Assembly (NCBI GenBank): GCA_964608595.1 | Contig: CAZSOU010000002.1 | Location: forward strand, 1-64,000 | Direction: 5' to 3' | DNA: 64,000 nucleotides | Source of the DNA: Oleiagrimonas sp964608595 | GTDB taxonomy: Bacteria; Pseudomonadota; Gammaproteobacteria; Xanthomonadales; Rhodanobacteraceae | Shown: piece by piece, positions 34,041 through 43,327 of the stretch | Layout: every line of letters begins with the position of its first letter | Numbering within the stretch: the stretch's first letter is position 1 | Notes under the pieces: generated by a model | The model's input: the letters and a program-made list of their open reading frames with translations, nothing else | Database searches by the model: none | What the model was told of the DNA's origin: nothing | Made by a program: the position numbers and the translations under genes

Positions 34041-35846
34041 TCAATGCCGCCGCGGTGGTTTGTGGCCGCTTTTCTTGTGGCGTTTGAATGATGGTTTCTT
34101 CGACTTCCGTGCTGATGCCGGTTTGGCAGGCGATCCTGTCGTGCCGTCATTCAATCGCATGCGCAGCGGGCGACCGCCGACACGTACCTTCTTGAGGTGC
34201 TGCAGCAGTTCCGGCGGCATGCCTTCGGGCAGGTCGATGAGGCTGTAATCATCGCGGATGCTGAGGCGGCCGATGTATTGGCTGTCGATACCCGCTTCGT
34301 TGGCGATGGCACCGATGATGTTGCCCGGTTTGACGCGGTGCGCGTGGCCGACGTCGAGGCGATAGGTGTCCTTGCCGGCTTCACCTTGATGCGGGCGTTC
34401 CGGGCGCGGCGGGCGTTGCTTGTCCCGGTGCCGTTTGCGCTCGCGCGGCGTATCGTTCCGGCGCTCGAATCCGGCGTGCTCGCGTGGTTCCGGCTTGGGA
34501 TCGGAGGCGGACAGCAGCAGAGGCTTGTCGCCATGCGCCATGCGCGCCAATGCCGCGGCGATTTCGATGGCGGGAATGTCGTGTTCGTTCTCGAAACGTT
34601 CGATGAGCTGGCGGAACGGCGTCAAGTCGTCACCGGCTTCCAATGTCTGCTCGATGCGCTGCATGAAACGTTCGATGCGACGGTCGTTGACGACGCTTAC
34701 CGTGGGCAGTTGCATGCCTTCGATGGGCTGGCGCGTGGCGCGTTCGATGGCACGCAGCATGCCGCGTTCGCGCGGCGTGACGAAAAGGATTGCCTGGCCC
34801 TCGCGTCCCGCGCGTCCGGTACGGCCGATGCGGTGCACGTACGATTCGGTGTCGTAGGGAATGTCGTAGTTGAGCACGTGACTGATGCGTTCCACATCCA
34901 GCCCGCGCGCAGCGACGTCGGTGGCGACAAGGATGTCGAGCTGGCCGTCACGCAGTTGCCGAATCAGGCGTTCGCGTTGTTGCTGGGCGACATCGCCATG
35001 AATGGCGGCAGCGGTAAAACCGCGCGCCTGAAGTTTTTGCGCCAGCGTTTCGGTGGACTGCTTGGTGCGTGCGAACACGAGCATGGCATCGAAAGGTTCG
35101 GCTTCCAGAATGCGCGTCAACGCATCCAGTTTGTGCAAGCCGCTGACGCGCCAGTAGCGTTGCCGGATACGTGCGGCGGTTGTGGTTTTGGCGGCAATCG
35201 ACACTTCCACCGGGTTGCGCAGATGTTGTTGCGCAATGCGCCGGATGGGCTTGGGCATGGTGGCCGAAAACAGCGCCGTCTGACGCTTTTCGGGTGCTTC
35301 GGCGAGAATGGTTTCCACGGCTTCGGCAAAACCCATGCGCAACATTTCGTCGGCTTCGTCGAGCACCACGAAGCGCAGCGCGGACAAATCCAGCGTGCCC
35401 TTGCGCAGATGGTCGATGACGCGGCCCGGTGTGCCCACCACCACGTGTACGCCGCGCCGCAGACCGTGCAATTGCGGACCGTAACCGGTGCCGCCGTAAA
35501 TCGGCAGCACGCGGAAGCCGTCGATATGCGCGGCATAGGTACCGAATGCTTCGGCCACCTGGATGGCCAATTCGCGCGTGGGCGCCAATACCAGCGCCTG
35601 CGGTTTGCCTGGTGCCGCGTCGATCATCGACAGGACCGGCAGCGCAAACGCGGCCGTCTTGCCGGTGCCGGTCTGTGCCTGGCCCAGTACGTCGCGGCCA
35701 TCCAGCAGCGGCGGGATGGCGGCAGCCTGGATCGGCGATGGCGTTTCATAGCCGACATCGGCCAGCACGCGCTTCACGGCAGGGGCGAGCGCAAGCGCAG
35801 CGAAGTCCGGTGTGGCCGCACTTGAATCGGAAGAAGGGGGTGTCAT
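34041..35846 (-). CDS. deaD: DEAD-box RNA helicase, DeaD/CsdA type
   Basis: ATP-dependent RNA helicase acting in ribosome assembly and cold adaptation. The 601 residues show a Q-motif (YETPSPIQAAAIPPLL), Walker A AQTGTGKT, LVLAPTRELA, VVLDEADEMLRMGF, LFSATMP and HRIGRTGRAG. A C-terminal DbpA/CsdA-type RNA-binding domain follows at about residues 495-565 (YRLDVGHAHRVKPGNIIGAI). The tail is lysine and arginine rich (KKPSFKRHKKSGHKPPRR). Seventy bases downstream of a second helicase on the same strand. Confidence 0.95.
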   Translation of the reverse strand: MTPPSSDSSAATPDFAALALAPAVKRVLADVGYETPSPIQAAAIPPLLDGRDVLGQAQTGTGKTAAFALPVLSMIDAAPGKPQALVLAPTRELAIQVAEAFGTYAAHIDGFRVLPIYGGTGYGPQLHGLRRGVHVVVGTPGRVIDHLRKGTLDLSALRFVVLDEADEMLRMGFAEAVETILAEAPEKRQTALFSATMPKPIRRIAQQHLRNPVEVSIAAKTTTAARIRQRYWRVSGLHKLDALTRILEAEPFDAMLVFARTKQSTETLAQKLQARGFTAAAIHGDVAQQQRERLIRQLRDGQLDILVATDVAARGLDVERISHVLNYDIPYDTESYVHRIGRTGRAGREGQAILFVTPRERGMLRAIERATRQPIEGMQLPTVSVVNDRRIERFMQRIEQTLEAGDDLTPFRQLIERFENEHDIPAIEIAAALARMAHGDKPLLLSASDPKPEPREHAGFERRNDTPRERKRHRDKQRPPRPERPHQGEAGKDTYRLDVGHAHRVKPGNIIGAIANEAGIDSQYIGRLSIRDDYSLIDLPEGMPPELLQHLKKVRVGGRPLRMRLNDGTTGSPAKPASARKSKKPSFKRHKKSGHKPPRRH

Positions 35847-35916
35847 GGGGAAGCCTCGGTCAGCGTCCGATGATTCGGCGCCTGATGGAACGGCATTTTA
35901 CCATTGCGTGGTCTTG

Positions 35917-37233
35917 TCACGACGAGCGTTGCGGCCGGCGCGATCCGCGACGCCGCCTTTTGGCCGGTTGCGTGTGCATTTTGCCGTCATCCCGCGATTT
36001 TTTTGCTGATGGCCGACGCTGATGCGATTTGGGTTTGCCGCGCTTGCCGGGGCGCTGCCGTGGCTTCGGCGCATCCATCCGCAGTGGCTGGGCGGGTTCG
36101 AAACCGGCCACGGGCTCGATGACGATGTCCTGCTTGAGCAGACGCTGGATGTCGCGCAACAAGCCGGCTTCTTCCTGCGTCACCAGAGACACGGCCAGTC
36201 CGGTGGCGCCGGCGCGTCCGGTGCGACCGATGCGGTGCACGTAATCGGCGGCCACGTTGGGCAGGTCGTGGTTGATCACCAATGGCAGTTGCTCGATGTC
36301 CAGACCGCGTGCCGCAATGTCGGTGGCGACCAGAATGTTGACTTTGCCGCTCTTGAAGTCGGCCAGCGCCCGTGTACGCTGGTTCTGGCTCTTGTTTCCG
36401 TGGATGGCGGCCGTGCGCAAGCCGGCTTGCGACAAATAGCGGCACAACTTGTCCGAACCATGTTTGGTGCGGGCGAAGACCAGCGTCTGGCGGCGGCTGT
36501 CCTCGGCCAGCAGGTGCAACAACAGGTCGCGCTTGGCATCGGCATTCACCGGATGCACGCGATGCGTGACCGTGGCCACGACGGTGTTGGGCGGTGTGAT
36601 GGCCACCTCGCGCGGTGTGCGCATGAATTGCGCCGCCAGCGCCTTGATGGCTGGCGCGAAGGTTGCCGAGAACAACAAGGTTTGGCGCTGCCGGGGCAGT
36701 GCGGCGAGGATTTTCCGCAGCGCCGGCAGAAACCCCATGTCGAGCATGCGGTCGGCTTCGTCCAGTATCAGTGTTTCAATACCCGACAGATCCACCGAGC
36801 GACGCTCCATGTGATCGATCAGACGTCCCGGGGTGGCGACCAGCACATCGGGATTGCGACGCAACTGTTGCAACTGGCCACCCATCTTGACGCCGCCGAA
36901 AATGACAGCGCTGTGCATGCCCAGGTATTTGCCGTACGCACGGAACGAGGTGTTGACCTGCGCGGCAAGTTCCCGCGTGGGGGTGAGTACCAGTGCGCGC
37001 GGGCGATTGCCGTGTTTCCGTGTCGTGCGCTGACCGGCGGGAAACAGGCGTTCCAGCACGGGCAGGGCGAAGCCGGCGGTTTTACCGGTGCCGGTCTGGG
37101 CGCTGGCCAGCAGATCGTGGCCTTCCAGTACCAGCGGGATGGCGGCAGCCTGGATGGGAGTGGGGTCGACATGACCCTGTTCGGAAAGCGCGCGCAACAA
37201 CGCGGGCGCCAGCCCGAGAGATTCGAAGCTCAT
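35917..37233 (-). CDS. rhlE: DEAD-box RNA helicase, RhlE type
   Basis: ATP-dependent RNA helicase. The 438 residues begin MSFESLGLAPALLRALSEQG, the usual RhlE opening, and show AQTGTGKT, LVLTPTRELAAQV, LILDEADRMLDMGFLPAL, LFSATFAPAIK and HRIGRTGRAGATG. A basic C-terminal tail (KPRQRPGKRGKPKSHQRRPS) replaces any extra domain. ATG 37233 follows AGGAG at ideal spacing; codons upstream are open but not family-like. It probably forms a unit with the deaD-type gene downstream. Confidence 0.95.
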   Translation of the reverse strand: MSFESLGLAPALLRALSEQGHVDPTPIQAAAIPLVLEGHDLLASAQTGTGKTAGFALPVLERLFPAGQRTTRKHGNRPRALVLTPTRELAAQVNTSFRAYGKYLGMHSAVIFGGVKMGGQLQQLRRNPDVLVATPGRLIDHMERRSVDLSGIETLILDEADRMLDMGFLPALRKILAALPRQRQTLLFSATFAPAIKALAAQFMRTPREVAITPPNTVVATVTHRVHPVNADAKRDLLLHLLAEDSRRQTLVFARTKHGSDKLCRYLSQAGLRTAAIHGNKSQNQRTRALADFKSGKVNILVATDIAARGLDIEQLPLVINHDLPNVAADYVHRIGRTGRAGATGLAVSLVTQEEAGLLRDIQRLLKQDIVIEPVAGFEPAQPLRMDAPKPRQRPGKRGKPKSHQRRPSAKKSRDDGKMHTQPAKRRRRGSRRPQRSS

Positions 37234-37562
37234 GGAATACTCCTGATGGCCCGTGTATCGGGCCGATGACTCGGAGCGTTCCCTTGAACCGCGCTCGGAG
37301 TGGGGATGGGGCGGATGCATGCCGGCGGCATGCGTTCCGGGTCTGTCCACGGGGTCGAGTGGCGCGGGCAGGGTCGGGCGAAGTGCCGTTGACCGTCGTG
37401 CTCGCCGGGAAATTCGACATGCCGCGTGACAAACGGAGGCCACCATACAGCGAAATGCCCGCACAAGCCATGATTTTTTCAAAACCGACGACTCACGAGG
37501 GTTGATGACGAAACCCGATCGCGCCGGTACCATGCGCGTTTTGCACACGTGGCACGTTACCC
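37234..37562. promoter_or_regulatory. Divergent 329-base promoter region between rhlE and slyD
   Basis: No gene is seen. It contains a GCATGCCGGCGGCATGC hairpin near 37315-37331 in what would be the rhlE leader, consistent with the long structured leaders often found on RNA-helicase and cold-shock genes. No clear -35/-10 pair could be fixed. Confidence 0.35.
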
Positions 37563-38045
37563 ATGAAAGCGTCAAAAGATACGGTCATTACCCTGCATTA
37601 CGATCTCACCAGCGAAGGCGAGGCGGTCGAAAGCTCGCGCGATCACGAGCCGTTGCAGGTGCTGCTGGGGCGCGGGCAGCTCATCGAAGGTCTGGAAGAA
37701 GCCATCGACGGTCACGATGCGGGCGACACGTTCGACGTCGAATTGACGCCCGAGCAGGCTTACGGCGAGCGGCGCGCCAATGCCGTCCAGCGCGTGCCCA
37801 AGAAGTACTTCATCAACGGCAAACGACTCAAGCCGGGCATGACCACGGTATTGACGTTGAAAGAGGGGGGCCAGCGCGCCGTCACCGTGCACAAGGTCGG
37901 CATGACGACCATCGACGTGGACACCAACCACCCGTTGGCCGGCAAGGCGCTTGCGTTCGCAGTCGAACTGGTGGATGTGCGCGAAGCGACGCCCGAAGAA
38001 ATCGAGCACGGCCACGTGCACGGGCCGGATACACCGGCGCACTGA
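37563..38045 (+). CDS. slyD: FKBP-type peptidylprolyl isomerase, SlyD-like
   Basis: Cytoplasmic proline isomerase with chaperone (IF) insert. The 160 residues show ITLHYDLTSEGEAVESS and LVLLGRGQLIEGLEEAI-like FKBP strands, the IF insert (about residues 68-120, VPKKYFINGKRLKPG), and a closing NHPLAGKALAFAVELVDVREAT, the SlyD hallmark. The long metal-binding Cys/His tail of enteric SlyD is reduced to HGHVHGPDTPAH, so nickel delivery is doubtful. Confidence 0.94.
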   Translation: MKASKDTVITLHYDLTSEGEAVESSRDHEPLQVLLGRGQLIEGLEEAIDGHDAGDTFDVELTPEQAYGERRANAVQRVPKKYFINGKRLKPGMTTVLTLKEGGQRAVTVHKVGMTTIDVDTNHPLAGKALAFAVELVDVREATPEEIEHGHVHGPDTPAH

Positions 38046-38075
38046 ATACGGCCGCGCGACCGGCATGCGTGACGG

Positions 38076-38624
38076 CTATTCTTCCAGCACCCGCCGCGCG
38101 TAGGCGAAATGCCGGCTCCAATAGGGGTTGGTGATGTAATCGAGGCGCACCGTTCCGCCGCTGTTGGGCGCGTGCACGAAGCGGCCGTTGCCGACATAGA
38201 TGGCGACGTGACTGATGCGGTGACCCGAGGTGCGGAAAAACAGGAGATCACCGCTGGCCAGTTTGTGCACGTTGCGAATCTTGGGCGCGTCCACTTTTGC
38301 CATGGCGTGCGAGGTGCGCGGCAAGCGCACGTCGGTCACCTTGGTGTAGATGTAATCAACCAGACCACTGCAATCGAATCCCGCGCTGGGCGTGTTGCCG
38401 CCCCATTGATACGGGGTGCCGACCAGGTTGATGGCATGGAACAGCACATTGTTGGCTTCGGCGGTGATGCGTGCGGGCAATCGGACCGTGTCATGGATCG
38501 GCGTGCCGGGGGCCGGCCGAGAAGTGTTGTGGTGCTTCGGCGCACTGGCGCAAGCGGCCAGCAACAGCATGGCGGACAAGGGTGCCAGCCAGCGCAAGCG
38601 GTGTGCAGTGTAATGCCCTGACAC
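38076..38624 (-). CDS. NlpC/P60-family lipoprotein (cell-wall hydrolase)
   Basis: Probable DL-endopeptidase of peptidoglycan anchored as a lipoprotein. The 182 residues (GTG start at 38624 behind GAGGGT) begin with a signal peptide and lipobox LLAAC (C25). The catalytic domain covers about residues 58-175, with nucleophile C85 in FDCSGLVDY, H139 in HRISHVAIYVG and H151 in RFVHAPNS. It resembles enteric Spr/MepS and MepH. It lies 73 bases downstream of the PepSY gene on the same strand. Confidence 0.92.
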   Translation of the reverse strand: MSGHYTAHRLRWLAPLSAMLLLAACASAPKHHNTSRPAPGTPIHDTVRLPARITAEANNVLFHAINLVGTPYQWGGNTPSAGFDCSGLVDYIYTKVTDVRLPRTSHAMAKVDAPKIRNVHKLASGDLLFFRTSGHRISHVAIYVGNGRFVHAPNSGGTVRLDYITNPYWSRHFAYARRVLEE

Positions 38625-38697
38625 GAAATACCCTCAGCGCGGATCTGTGACAAGGTTATCAAATCAATGGGTTGGAGGGAAGTCTTGATGTATCGGG

Positions 38698-40302
38698 TCA
38701 GGGCAACTCGGGGCGGTTCGTCTGGCAGACTGCTTCGCGAGGTGCATCGGCCCAGACGCTGTGGCGGTCGCCATCGCGTGCACGGCGGGTCGTGGCGCGC
38801 GCCAGTGCGGCAAAACCGAACGCCAGCGCCAGCGCGCCCAGATCGATCCCGACCAGATCCGGATGTCCCGCCAGTGCGGCGGTCCAGGGCCACCAGCCGG
38901 TAGTGACGCCGTGCGCGACGGGAACGCAGGCAGTGACGACGGCCGCCAGCCACAACAGCTCGCGTGCGGCACGCGCGGGTGCACGCCACGTCGCCCACAA
39001 CGCGCACAGCACCCAACTGGCAAAGCAGGCCACGTATTCGCCGCGTCCATCGGACCAGCCCGTCGCGGGCAGTACCTGCGCCGCCACGAAGGCGACCGAC
39101 ACGGCCACGCACAGACCGATGCAGACGCCCACCGTGGCGCGCGCCATGTTCACCTGCGCACGGCCTTGCTGCGGTTGCCGGCGCTTGCGCCGCGATTCGA
39201 TCCACAGCAGATTGCCGGAGTAGAACAGGAACGCACCGCCCAGCCCCAGCAGAAAGTACAACCATGCGATCACGATGTTGCCGTAATCGCCGAAGTGCAG
39301 GGCATACAGCGCGGCCAGCGTGGCGTGGTTGGCGTCGCGCGCGCCCGGCAACTGGGTGGCGAGTACCTGGCCGCTGGCGGCATTCAAAGCCACCGCGCCC
39401 GCGCCCAGGCCATGCGGTGCGGTGCCGGTGATTTCGATGACCGCATTGGCATTGCCGGCATGCGCCAGTTTCAGGTAGGAGGGGCGAAACCCGGGCAGAC
39501 CATGGTCGCGCGCCACCGCAATCGATTGTCGGTAAAGTGTTGCCAGCGGCAACGTGGATTGATCGGTGGCGGCAGGGGCGAGGACCGGCGCGGTGTTCAT
39601 GGCCGCCCCGGAAGCGGCCATCAACCTGCCGTCGTAAACCAGCGGGCCAAGCACCATCATCAGCACCGCGAGCAGGCACAGTACGGCACCGGTGACCGCA
39701 AACATGATGTGGAAGGGCAGGCTCATGACGCCGATCGTGTTGTGCGCGTCCTGCCAGAACTGCTTGAGGTTGCGGCCGGGACGCAGCGCGAACAGGTTCT
39801 TGACCAGCTTGGGCAGATGGATCACCACGCCCGAAACCAGTGCCACCCCGTAGAGCAGGGCAATCAGGCCCATCAACCACGTCCCGACCGGTGGTGCGCC
39901 CAGCGCGTAATGAAGCTCGTTGACCAGTTCCGGCAGCGCCGCACCAGGACGGGTCGGGCTGCCTTGCGGATGGTCCAGGGTGGCGTACTGCCAGGTGCCG
40001 TGATCGTCCAGCCAGTAGGCGGACATCACTGCGTAGTCGCCGCCGGGAAAGGTCATGCCGACATGCTTGCGTGCGGCCGGATGCTGTTGCAACACCTCAT
40101 CCAGCAGGTGTTGCGCATCGACCAGTGACGCCGGCGCCGTCACAGCCTCGGCGCTGCGCATCGACGCCCAGTGTTGCAGCGGTTGCTGGAATATCGTGAT
40201 GGCTCCGGCATAGAAGGCCACGAACAGGGCAAATCCGGCCACCAGCCCGGCCCAGGTATGGACCCGGGTGAAAGTTCGCAATGTGGCGGATTTCAGTTTC
40301 AT
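38698..40302 (-). CDS. PepSY-associated membrane protein (siderophore-iron reductase type)
   Basis: Inner-membrane protein of the PepSY_TM group (PiuB/FpvG-like), thought to reduce ferric siderophores in the periplasm. The 534 residues have an N-terminal helix (FTRVHTWAGLVAGFALFVAFYAG), further PepSY-type segments with conserved histidines (SLPFHIMFAVTGAVLC, DNHATLAALYALHFGDYGN), and additional helices in the C-terminal quarter. Last iron gene of the operon led by the TonB receptor, 10 bases after the preceding small gene. Confidence 0.9.
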   Translation of the reverse strand: MKLKSATLRTFTRVHTWAGLVAGFALFVAFYAGAITIFQQPLQHWASMRSAEAVTAPASLVDAQHLLDEVLQQHPAARKHVGMTFPGGDYAVMSAYWLDDHGTWQYATLDHPQGSPTRPGAALPELVNELHYALGAPPVGTWLMGLIALLYGVALVSGVVIHLPKLVKNLFALRPGRNLKQFWQDAHNTIGVMSLPFHIMFAVTGAVLCLLAVLMMVLGPLVYDGRLMAASGAAMNTAPVLAPAATDQSTLPLATLYRQSIAVARDHGLPGFRPSYLKLAHAGNANAVIEITGTAPHGLGAGAVALNAASGQVLATQLPGARDANHATLAALYALHFGDYGNIVIAWLYFLLGLGGAFLFYSGNLLWIESRRKRRQPQQGRAQVNMARATVGVCIGLCVAVSVAFVAAQVLPATGWSDGRGEYVACFASWVLCALWATWRAPARAARELLWLAAVVTACVPVAHGVTTGWWPWTAALAGHPDLVGIDLGALALAFGFAALARATTRRARDGDRHSVWADAPREAVCQTNRPELP

Positions 40303-40312
40303 GCGTTTGCCC

Positions 40313-40576
40313 TCAGCGCACCCAGCCCGTCGATTGCAGACTCCACAACACGCCCATGCCGACCGCTGCCAGCAGGCTCAGCCACAGCCATGCGCGCTTG
40401 CCGGTGGCAAAACGAAAACCGGTGCAGATGACCGCGACCCAGACCGGGAAAAACGCCACCAGCCCTGGAACCAGCGTTCGGTGCCAGGAACCGGGGAGCA
40501 GCCAACAGACCAGACCCACCAGCGCCGCAGCGGCGAAAAAACCCGGCAGCGCCCCGGCAGTGGCACGCCCCCACAT
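40313..40576 (-). CDS. Small membrane protein of the siderophore operon (DUF3649-like)
   Basis: 87 residues with three hydrophobic segments (GALPGFFAAAALVGLVCWLL, LVAFFPVWVAVICTGFRFA, AWLWLSLLAAVGMGVLW). Its ATG at 40576 shares one base with the upstream stop (TGATG). Position between a TonB siderophore receptor and a PepSY reductase-like gene matches DUF3649 (FpvH-like) proteins; the family is inferred mainly from context and size. Confidence 0.7.
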   Translation of the reverse strand: MWGRATAGALPGFFAAAALVGLVCWLLPGSWHRTLVPGLVAFFPVWVAVICTGFRFATGKRAWLWLSLLAAVGMGVLWSLQSTGWVR

Positions 40577-40866
40577 CAGTGCGGGTTCCCGTTGGACGTG
40601 TCGGGAACGTGCATCCAAACGGCTAGCCAGGGCATGACGACCATGGCCAGCATCCACGATGTCAGCATGGCGCACACGCCGACAACCGGGCCGAGTACCA
40701 GACACCAGATGCCCAGTGACAGCACCGCGAGCAACGCTCCGGTCAGCCGTGCGGCCGGCCGCCAGCGACGCCATCGCGTCCACCGGCAATGCGGGGACGC
40801 GACGTAGAACGCGACTGCCGAAACCGCCGCGATTGCCGCTCCCAGGGAGGATGTCATCAGTGCCAT
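40576..40866 (-). CDS. Small membrane protein of the siderophore operon (DUF3325-like)
   Basis: 96 residues, three hydrophobic segments, with MALMTSSLGAAIAAVSAVAF at the N-terminus and GALLAVLSLGIWCLVLGPVVG in the middle. It begins 10 bases after the TonB receptor stop. Proteins of this size at this place in FpvA-type operons are usually DUF3325; the assignment is contextual. Presumably membrane partner of the PepSY protein. Confidence 0.7.
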   Translation of the reverse strand: MALMTSSLGAAIAAVSAVAFYVASPHCRWTRWRRWRPAARLTGALLAVLSLGIWCLVLGPVVGVCAMLTSWMLAMVVMPWLAVWMHVPDTSNGNPH

Positions 40867-40876
40867 GTGCGGGTTC

Positions 40877-43066
40877 CTACCAGCGATAGCGGGCGCTGAA
40901 CGTGATGTGGCGCGAATAGCCGTAATAGCACCACGTGCCGCTGTTGCAGGCGGAGATGTATTTCTTGTCGAACAGGTTGCCGGCATTGAGCTGCAGGCGC
41001 AACCGGTCGGTGCTGTAATGCACCACGGCGTCGACCAGCGTGTAGGCCGGCGTCTGCCACTGGTTGTAGGTGTCGCCGTAGTGCTTGCCCACGTAGCGCA
41101 CGCCGCCGCCGAAGCCGAGACCGGCCAGCACTCCGGAAGTGATGGTGTAGTCGCCGCCCAGGGACGCCTGGTGTTCCGGCAGCAACGCGATTTGCTTGCC
41201 CAGCGCCGGGGTGTCGTTGGTGCGGGTCACCTCCGAATCGCTGTAGGTGTAACTGCCGTGCAGGGTGAAGTGCGGGCTGAGGTTCCAGCGCCCCTCCAGT
41301 TCCGCACCGCGCAGGCGGGTCTCGCCCTGTTGCACCTGGAACAGGGTGTGATCGGGGTCGATGGTGAGTGCGTTCTTCTGGGTGATCTGGTACAGCGCCA
41401 GGGTGATCAGCCCGTTGCCGCCCGCGGGCTGGTATTTCAGCCCCAGTTCGTACTGGTCGCCAGTGGTCGGTTTGAAGGCGTGGCCGGCAAAATCCCGGCC
41501 CACGGTGGGCTGGAACGAGTGCGACCACGACACGTACGGCGCCAACCCGTTGTCGAACAGGTAGTTGACGCCGACACGACCGGAAAACGCGCGATCGGTT
41601 TGCGCGGCGCTGGTGCCGTCGATGAGGTTGTCGGTGTCGGTGCGCACCCGATCCTGGCGGCCGCCGGCCGTGAACACCCAGTGGTCCAGGTTCATCTGGT
41701 CCTGCAGGTACACCCCCAGTTGCGACTGGATCTGCACGGTGTGGCTGGTGTAGGCGGGAGTGGTGATCGGGCTGCCGTATACCGGGTCGAAGATGTCCAG
41801 CGTTGGCGCGTTGAAATCGAATGCCGAGGCGTAGTCGTCGTGAGTGCGGCGATAGTCCAGCCCGGCCAGCAGGGTGTGTTGCACACGGCCGGTGTCGAAG
41901 TTGTACAGCAGATTGTTGTCGACGCCGAAGGTGCGCGTGTGGTTTTCGTTGGGAAACAGGTAGCGGATCAGCGTGCGCTTGTCGGGCATCAGGCCGAAGG
42001 CGCCCACACCGGCGCTGGGCTCGATGTCCACCTTGCCGTAGCGCAGGTTCTGGGTGAAGGTGATGCCGTTGGCAAAGTCGTGGCGAAACTGGTAGCCGGC
42101 CGACATGATGGTCTTGTCGTAGTCGTTCTTGCCCGGTTCGCCGGTAAAGCGGCTGGGTGGAATCTTGCCGTTGGGATTGGGCAGCAGCGTGCCTTCGGCG
42201 GGCAGAAAGCCGCCGCCGGATGCGGTCTCGGCCTTCTGCCAGCGGGTCAGCAAGGTCAACGAGGTGGCGTCGTCCGGTTGCCAGGTCAGCGCCGGTGCGA
42301 AGTAGTAACGGTCGTCCTTGATGTAATCGACCTGGGTGTTGCTGTTGCGCGCCAGTCCGGTCAGACGGTACAGCCACGTGCCGTCGTGATCGAGCGGGCC
42401 GCCGAAGTCGAACGCGGCTTCCTTGAGGTCGTAACTGCCGGCCTGCAGCATCACTTCGTGCAAGGGTTTTTGCGTCGGCCGCTTGCTGATCAGGTTGACC
42501 ATGCCACCCGGCGGCATGGCGCCGTAGACCATCGACGACGGGCCCTTGAGCACCTCCAGGCGCTCCAGCCCGTAAGGCTCGATGCGGGTGATGCCGCTGC
42601 CCGACCCGTTGGCCAGGGCCAGGCCGTCCAGGTAGCGCGCCGGCGTGAAACCGCGCACCAGCAGCCAGTCGCTGCGCGAGTCATAGCCGTAGGCTGCGCC
42701 CTCGGTGCCGGCGATGTACCACATGGTCTGCGCGATGCCGTGGATGGCGCGGTGCTGCATCTGCTCGCTGGTGACCACGGACACCGACTGCGGGATCCGG
42801 ATGATCGGCGTGGCGGTCTTGGTCACCGAGTCGCTCTTTTTCACGATCGGCGCGACGACCTGCACGGCCTCGAGCGTGGTGGTCGGCGGCTCCGGGGTCT
42901 GCGTGGATTGCGGATCGGTATGGTGGTCGAGGTCGGTCTGTGTCGCAAAGGCCGGCATCGACAGGAGCAGCAACAGGCCGGGCAGGGCAATGCGCCAGGC
43001 CACCGATTGTGCGGATCGGGTCGGGGCGGGGAGGCGGCGGGCTGGTGGAAAGAAACGTGCGAACAT
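40877..43066 (-). CDS. TonB-dependent siderophore receptor
   Basis: Outer-membrane receptor importing a ferric siderophore using TonB energy. The 729 residues have a signal peptide (cut near PAFA, residue 41) and a plug domain at about residues 75-190 (IPQSVSVVTSEQM, VRGFTPARYLDGLAL, RLEVLKGPSSMVYGAMPPGGMVNLISKRP). A 22-strand barrel follows, ending in aromatic FSARYRW. The PP-GGMVNLISKRP form is that of hydroxamate/FpvA-FhuE receptors. ATG 43066 follows AAGGAT; a GTG at 43150 is possible. First gene of a four-gene iron operon with a Fur-box promoter. Confidence 0.95.
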   Translation of the reverse strand: MFARFFPPARRLPAPTRSAQSVAWRIALPGLLLLLSMPAFATQTDLDHHTDPQSTQTPEPPTTTLEAVQVVAPIVKKSDSVTKTATPIIRIPQSVSVVTSEQMQHRAIHGIAQTMWYIAGTEGAAYGYDSRSDWLLVRGFTPARYLDGLALANGSGSGITRIEPYGLERLEVLKGPSSMVYGAMPPGGMVNLISKRPTQKPLHEVMLQAGSYDLKEAAFDFGGPLDHDGTWLYRLTGLARNSNTQVDYIKDDRYYFAPALTWQPDDATSLTLLTRWQKAETASGGGFLPAEGTLLPNPNGKIPPSRFTGEPGKNDYDKTIMSAGYQFRHDFANGITFTQNLRYGKVDIEPSAGVGAFGLMPDKRTLIRYLFPNENHTRTFGVDNNLLYNFDTGRVQHTLLAGLDYRRTHDDYASAFDFNAPTLDIFDPVYGSPITTPAYTSHTVQIQSQLGVYLQDQMNLDHWVFTAGGRQDRVRTDTDNLIDGTSAAQTDRAFSGRVGVNYLFDNGLAPYVSWSHSFQPTVGRDFAGHAFKPTTGDQYELGLKYQPAGGNGLITLALYQITQKNALTIDPDHTLFQVQQGETRLRGAELEGRWNLSPHFTLHGSYTYSDSEVTRTNDTPALGKQIALLPEHQASLGGDYTITSGVLAGLGFGGGVRYVGKHYGDTYNQWQTPAYTLVDAVVHYSTDRLRLQLNAGNLFDKKYISACNSGTWCYYGYSRHITFSARYRW

Positions 43067-43297
43067 CGGGATCCTTGTGAATCGGCGGTGCAGCGCAAAA
43101 CATGACGGTGGCGGGATCCTGGCCCGGAACCCTCCGGTGACGTCATGCACGCAAGGTGGACATGGGTCTCACGAATCCGGATGCCGGGCGCTTGACGCGA
43201 CGCTTCATCATGAAGTGGCGGATGACTGCCGAATTCTCCGGGCGAATCGGCGCACGAGGAATCAGGCGGGGCACGCAAGACAATCAGACTGTGAGTC
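43067..43297 (-). other. Leader of the siderophore operon
   Basis: About 225 bases lie between the predicted transcription start and ATG 43066. An in-frame GTG at 43150 would shorten the leader. No known riboswitch or small gene is recognised. On the far side of the promoter, 43328-43485 holds nothing that I recognise. Confidence 0.4.
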
Positions 43298-43322
43298 TAT
43301 AATGAGAATGGTTCTCATTATA
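43298..43322 (-). promoter_or_regulatory. Fur box
   Basis: Perfect dyad: arm TATAATGAGAA, centre TGG, arm TTCTCATTATA. It matches the overlapping GATAAT/ATGATAAT hexamer pattern bound by Fur. It lies over the promoter of the receptor operon, so the operon should be repressed when iron is plentiful. Confidence 0.85.
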
Positions 43323-43327
43323 AGCAA
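43299..43327 (-). promoter_or_regulatory. Sigma-70 promoter of the siderophore operon
   Basis: Minus-strand reading gives -35 TTGCTT (43322-43327), a 17-base spacer that is nearly all Fur box, and -10 CATTAT (43299-43304). Bound Fur would block RNA polymerase directly. Confidence 0.6.

Noticed and set aside
40865..43105. 746-codon open frame on the plus strand
   Set aside because: Antisense shadow of the TonB receptor; the minus strand has plug motifs and the aromatic barrel end.
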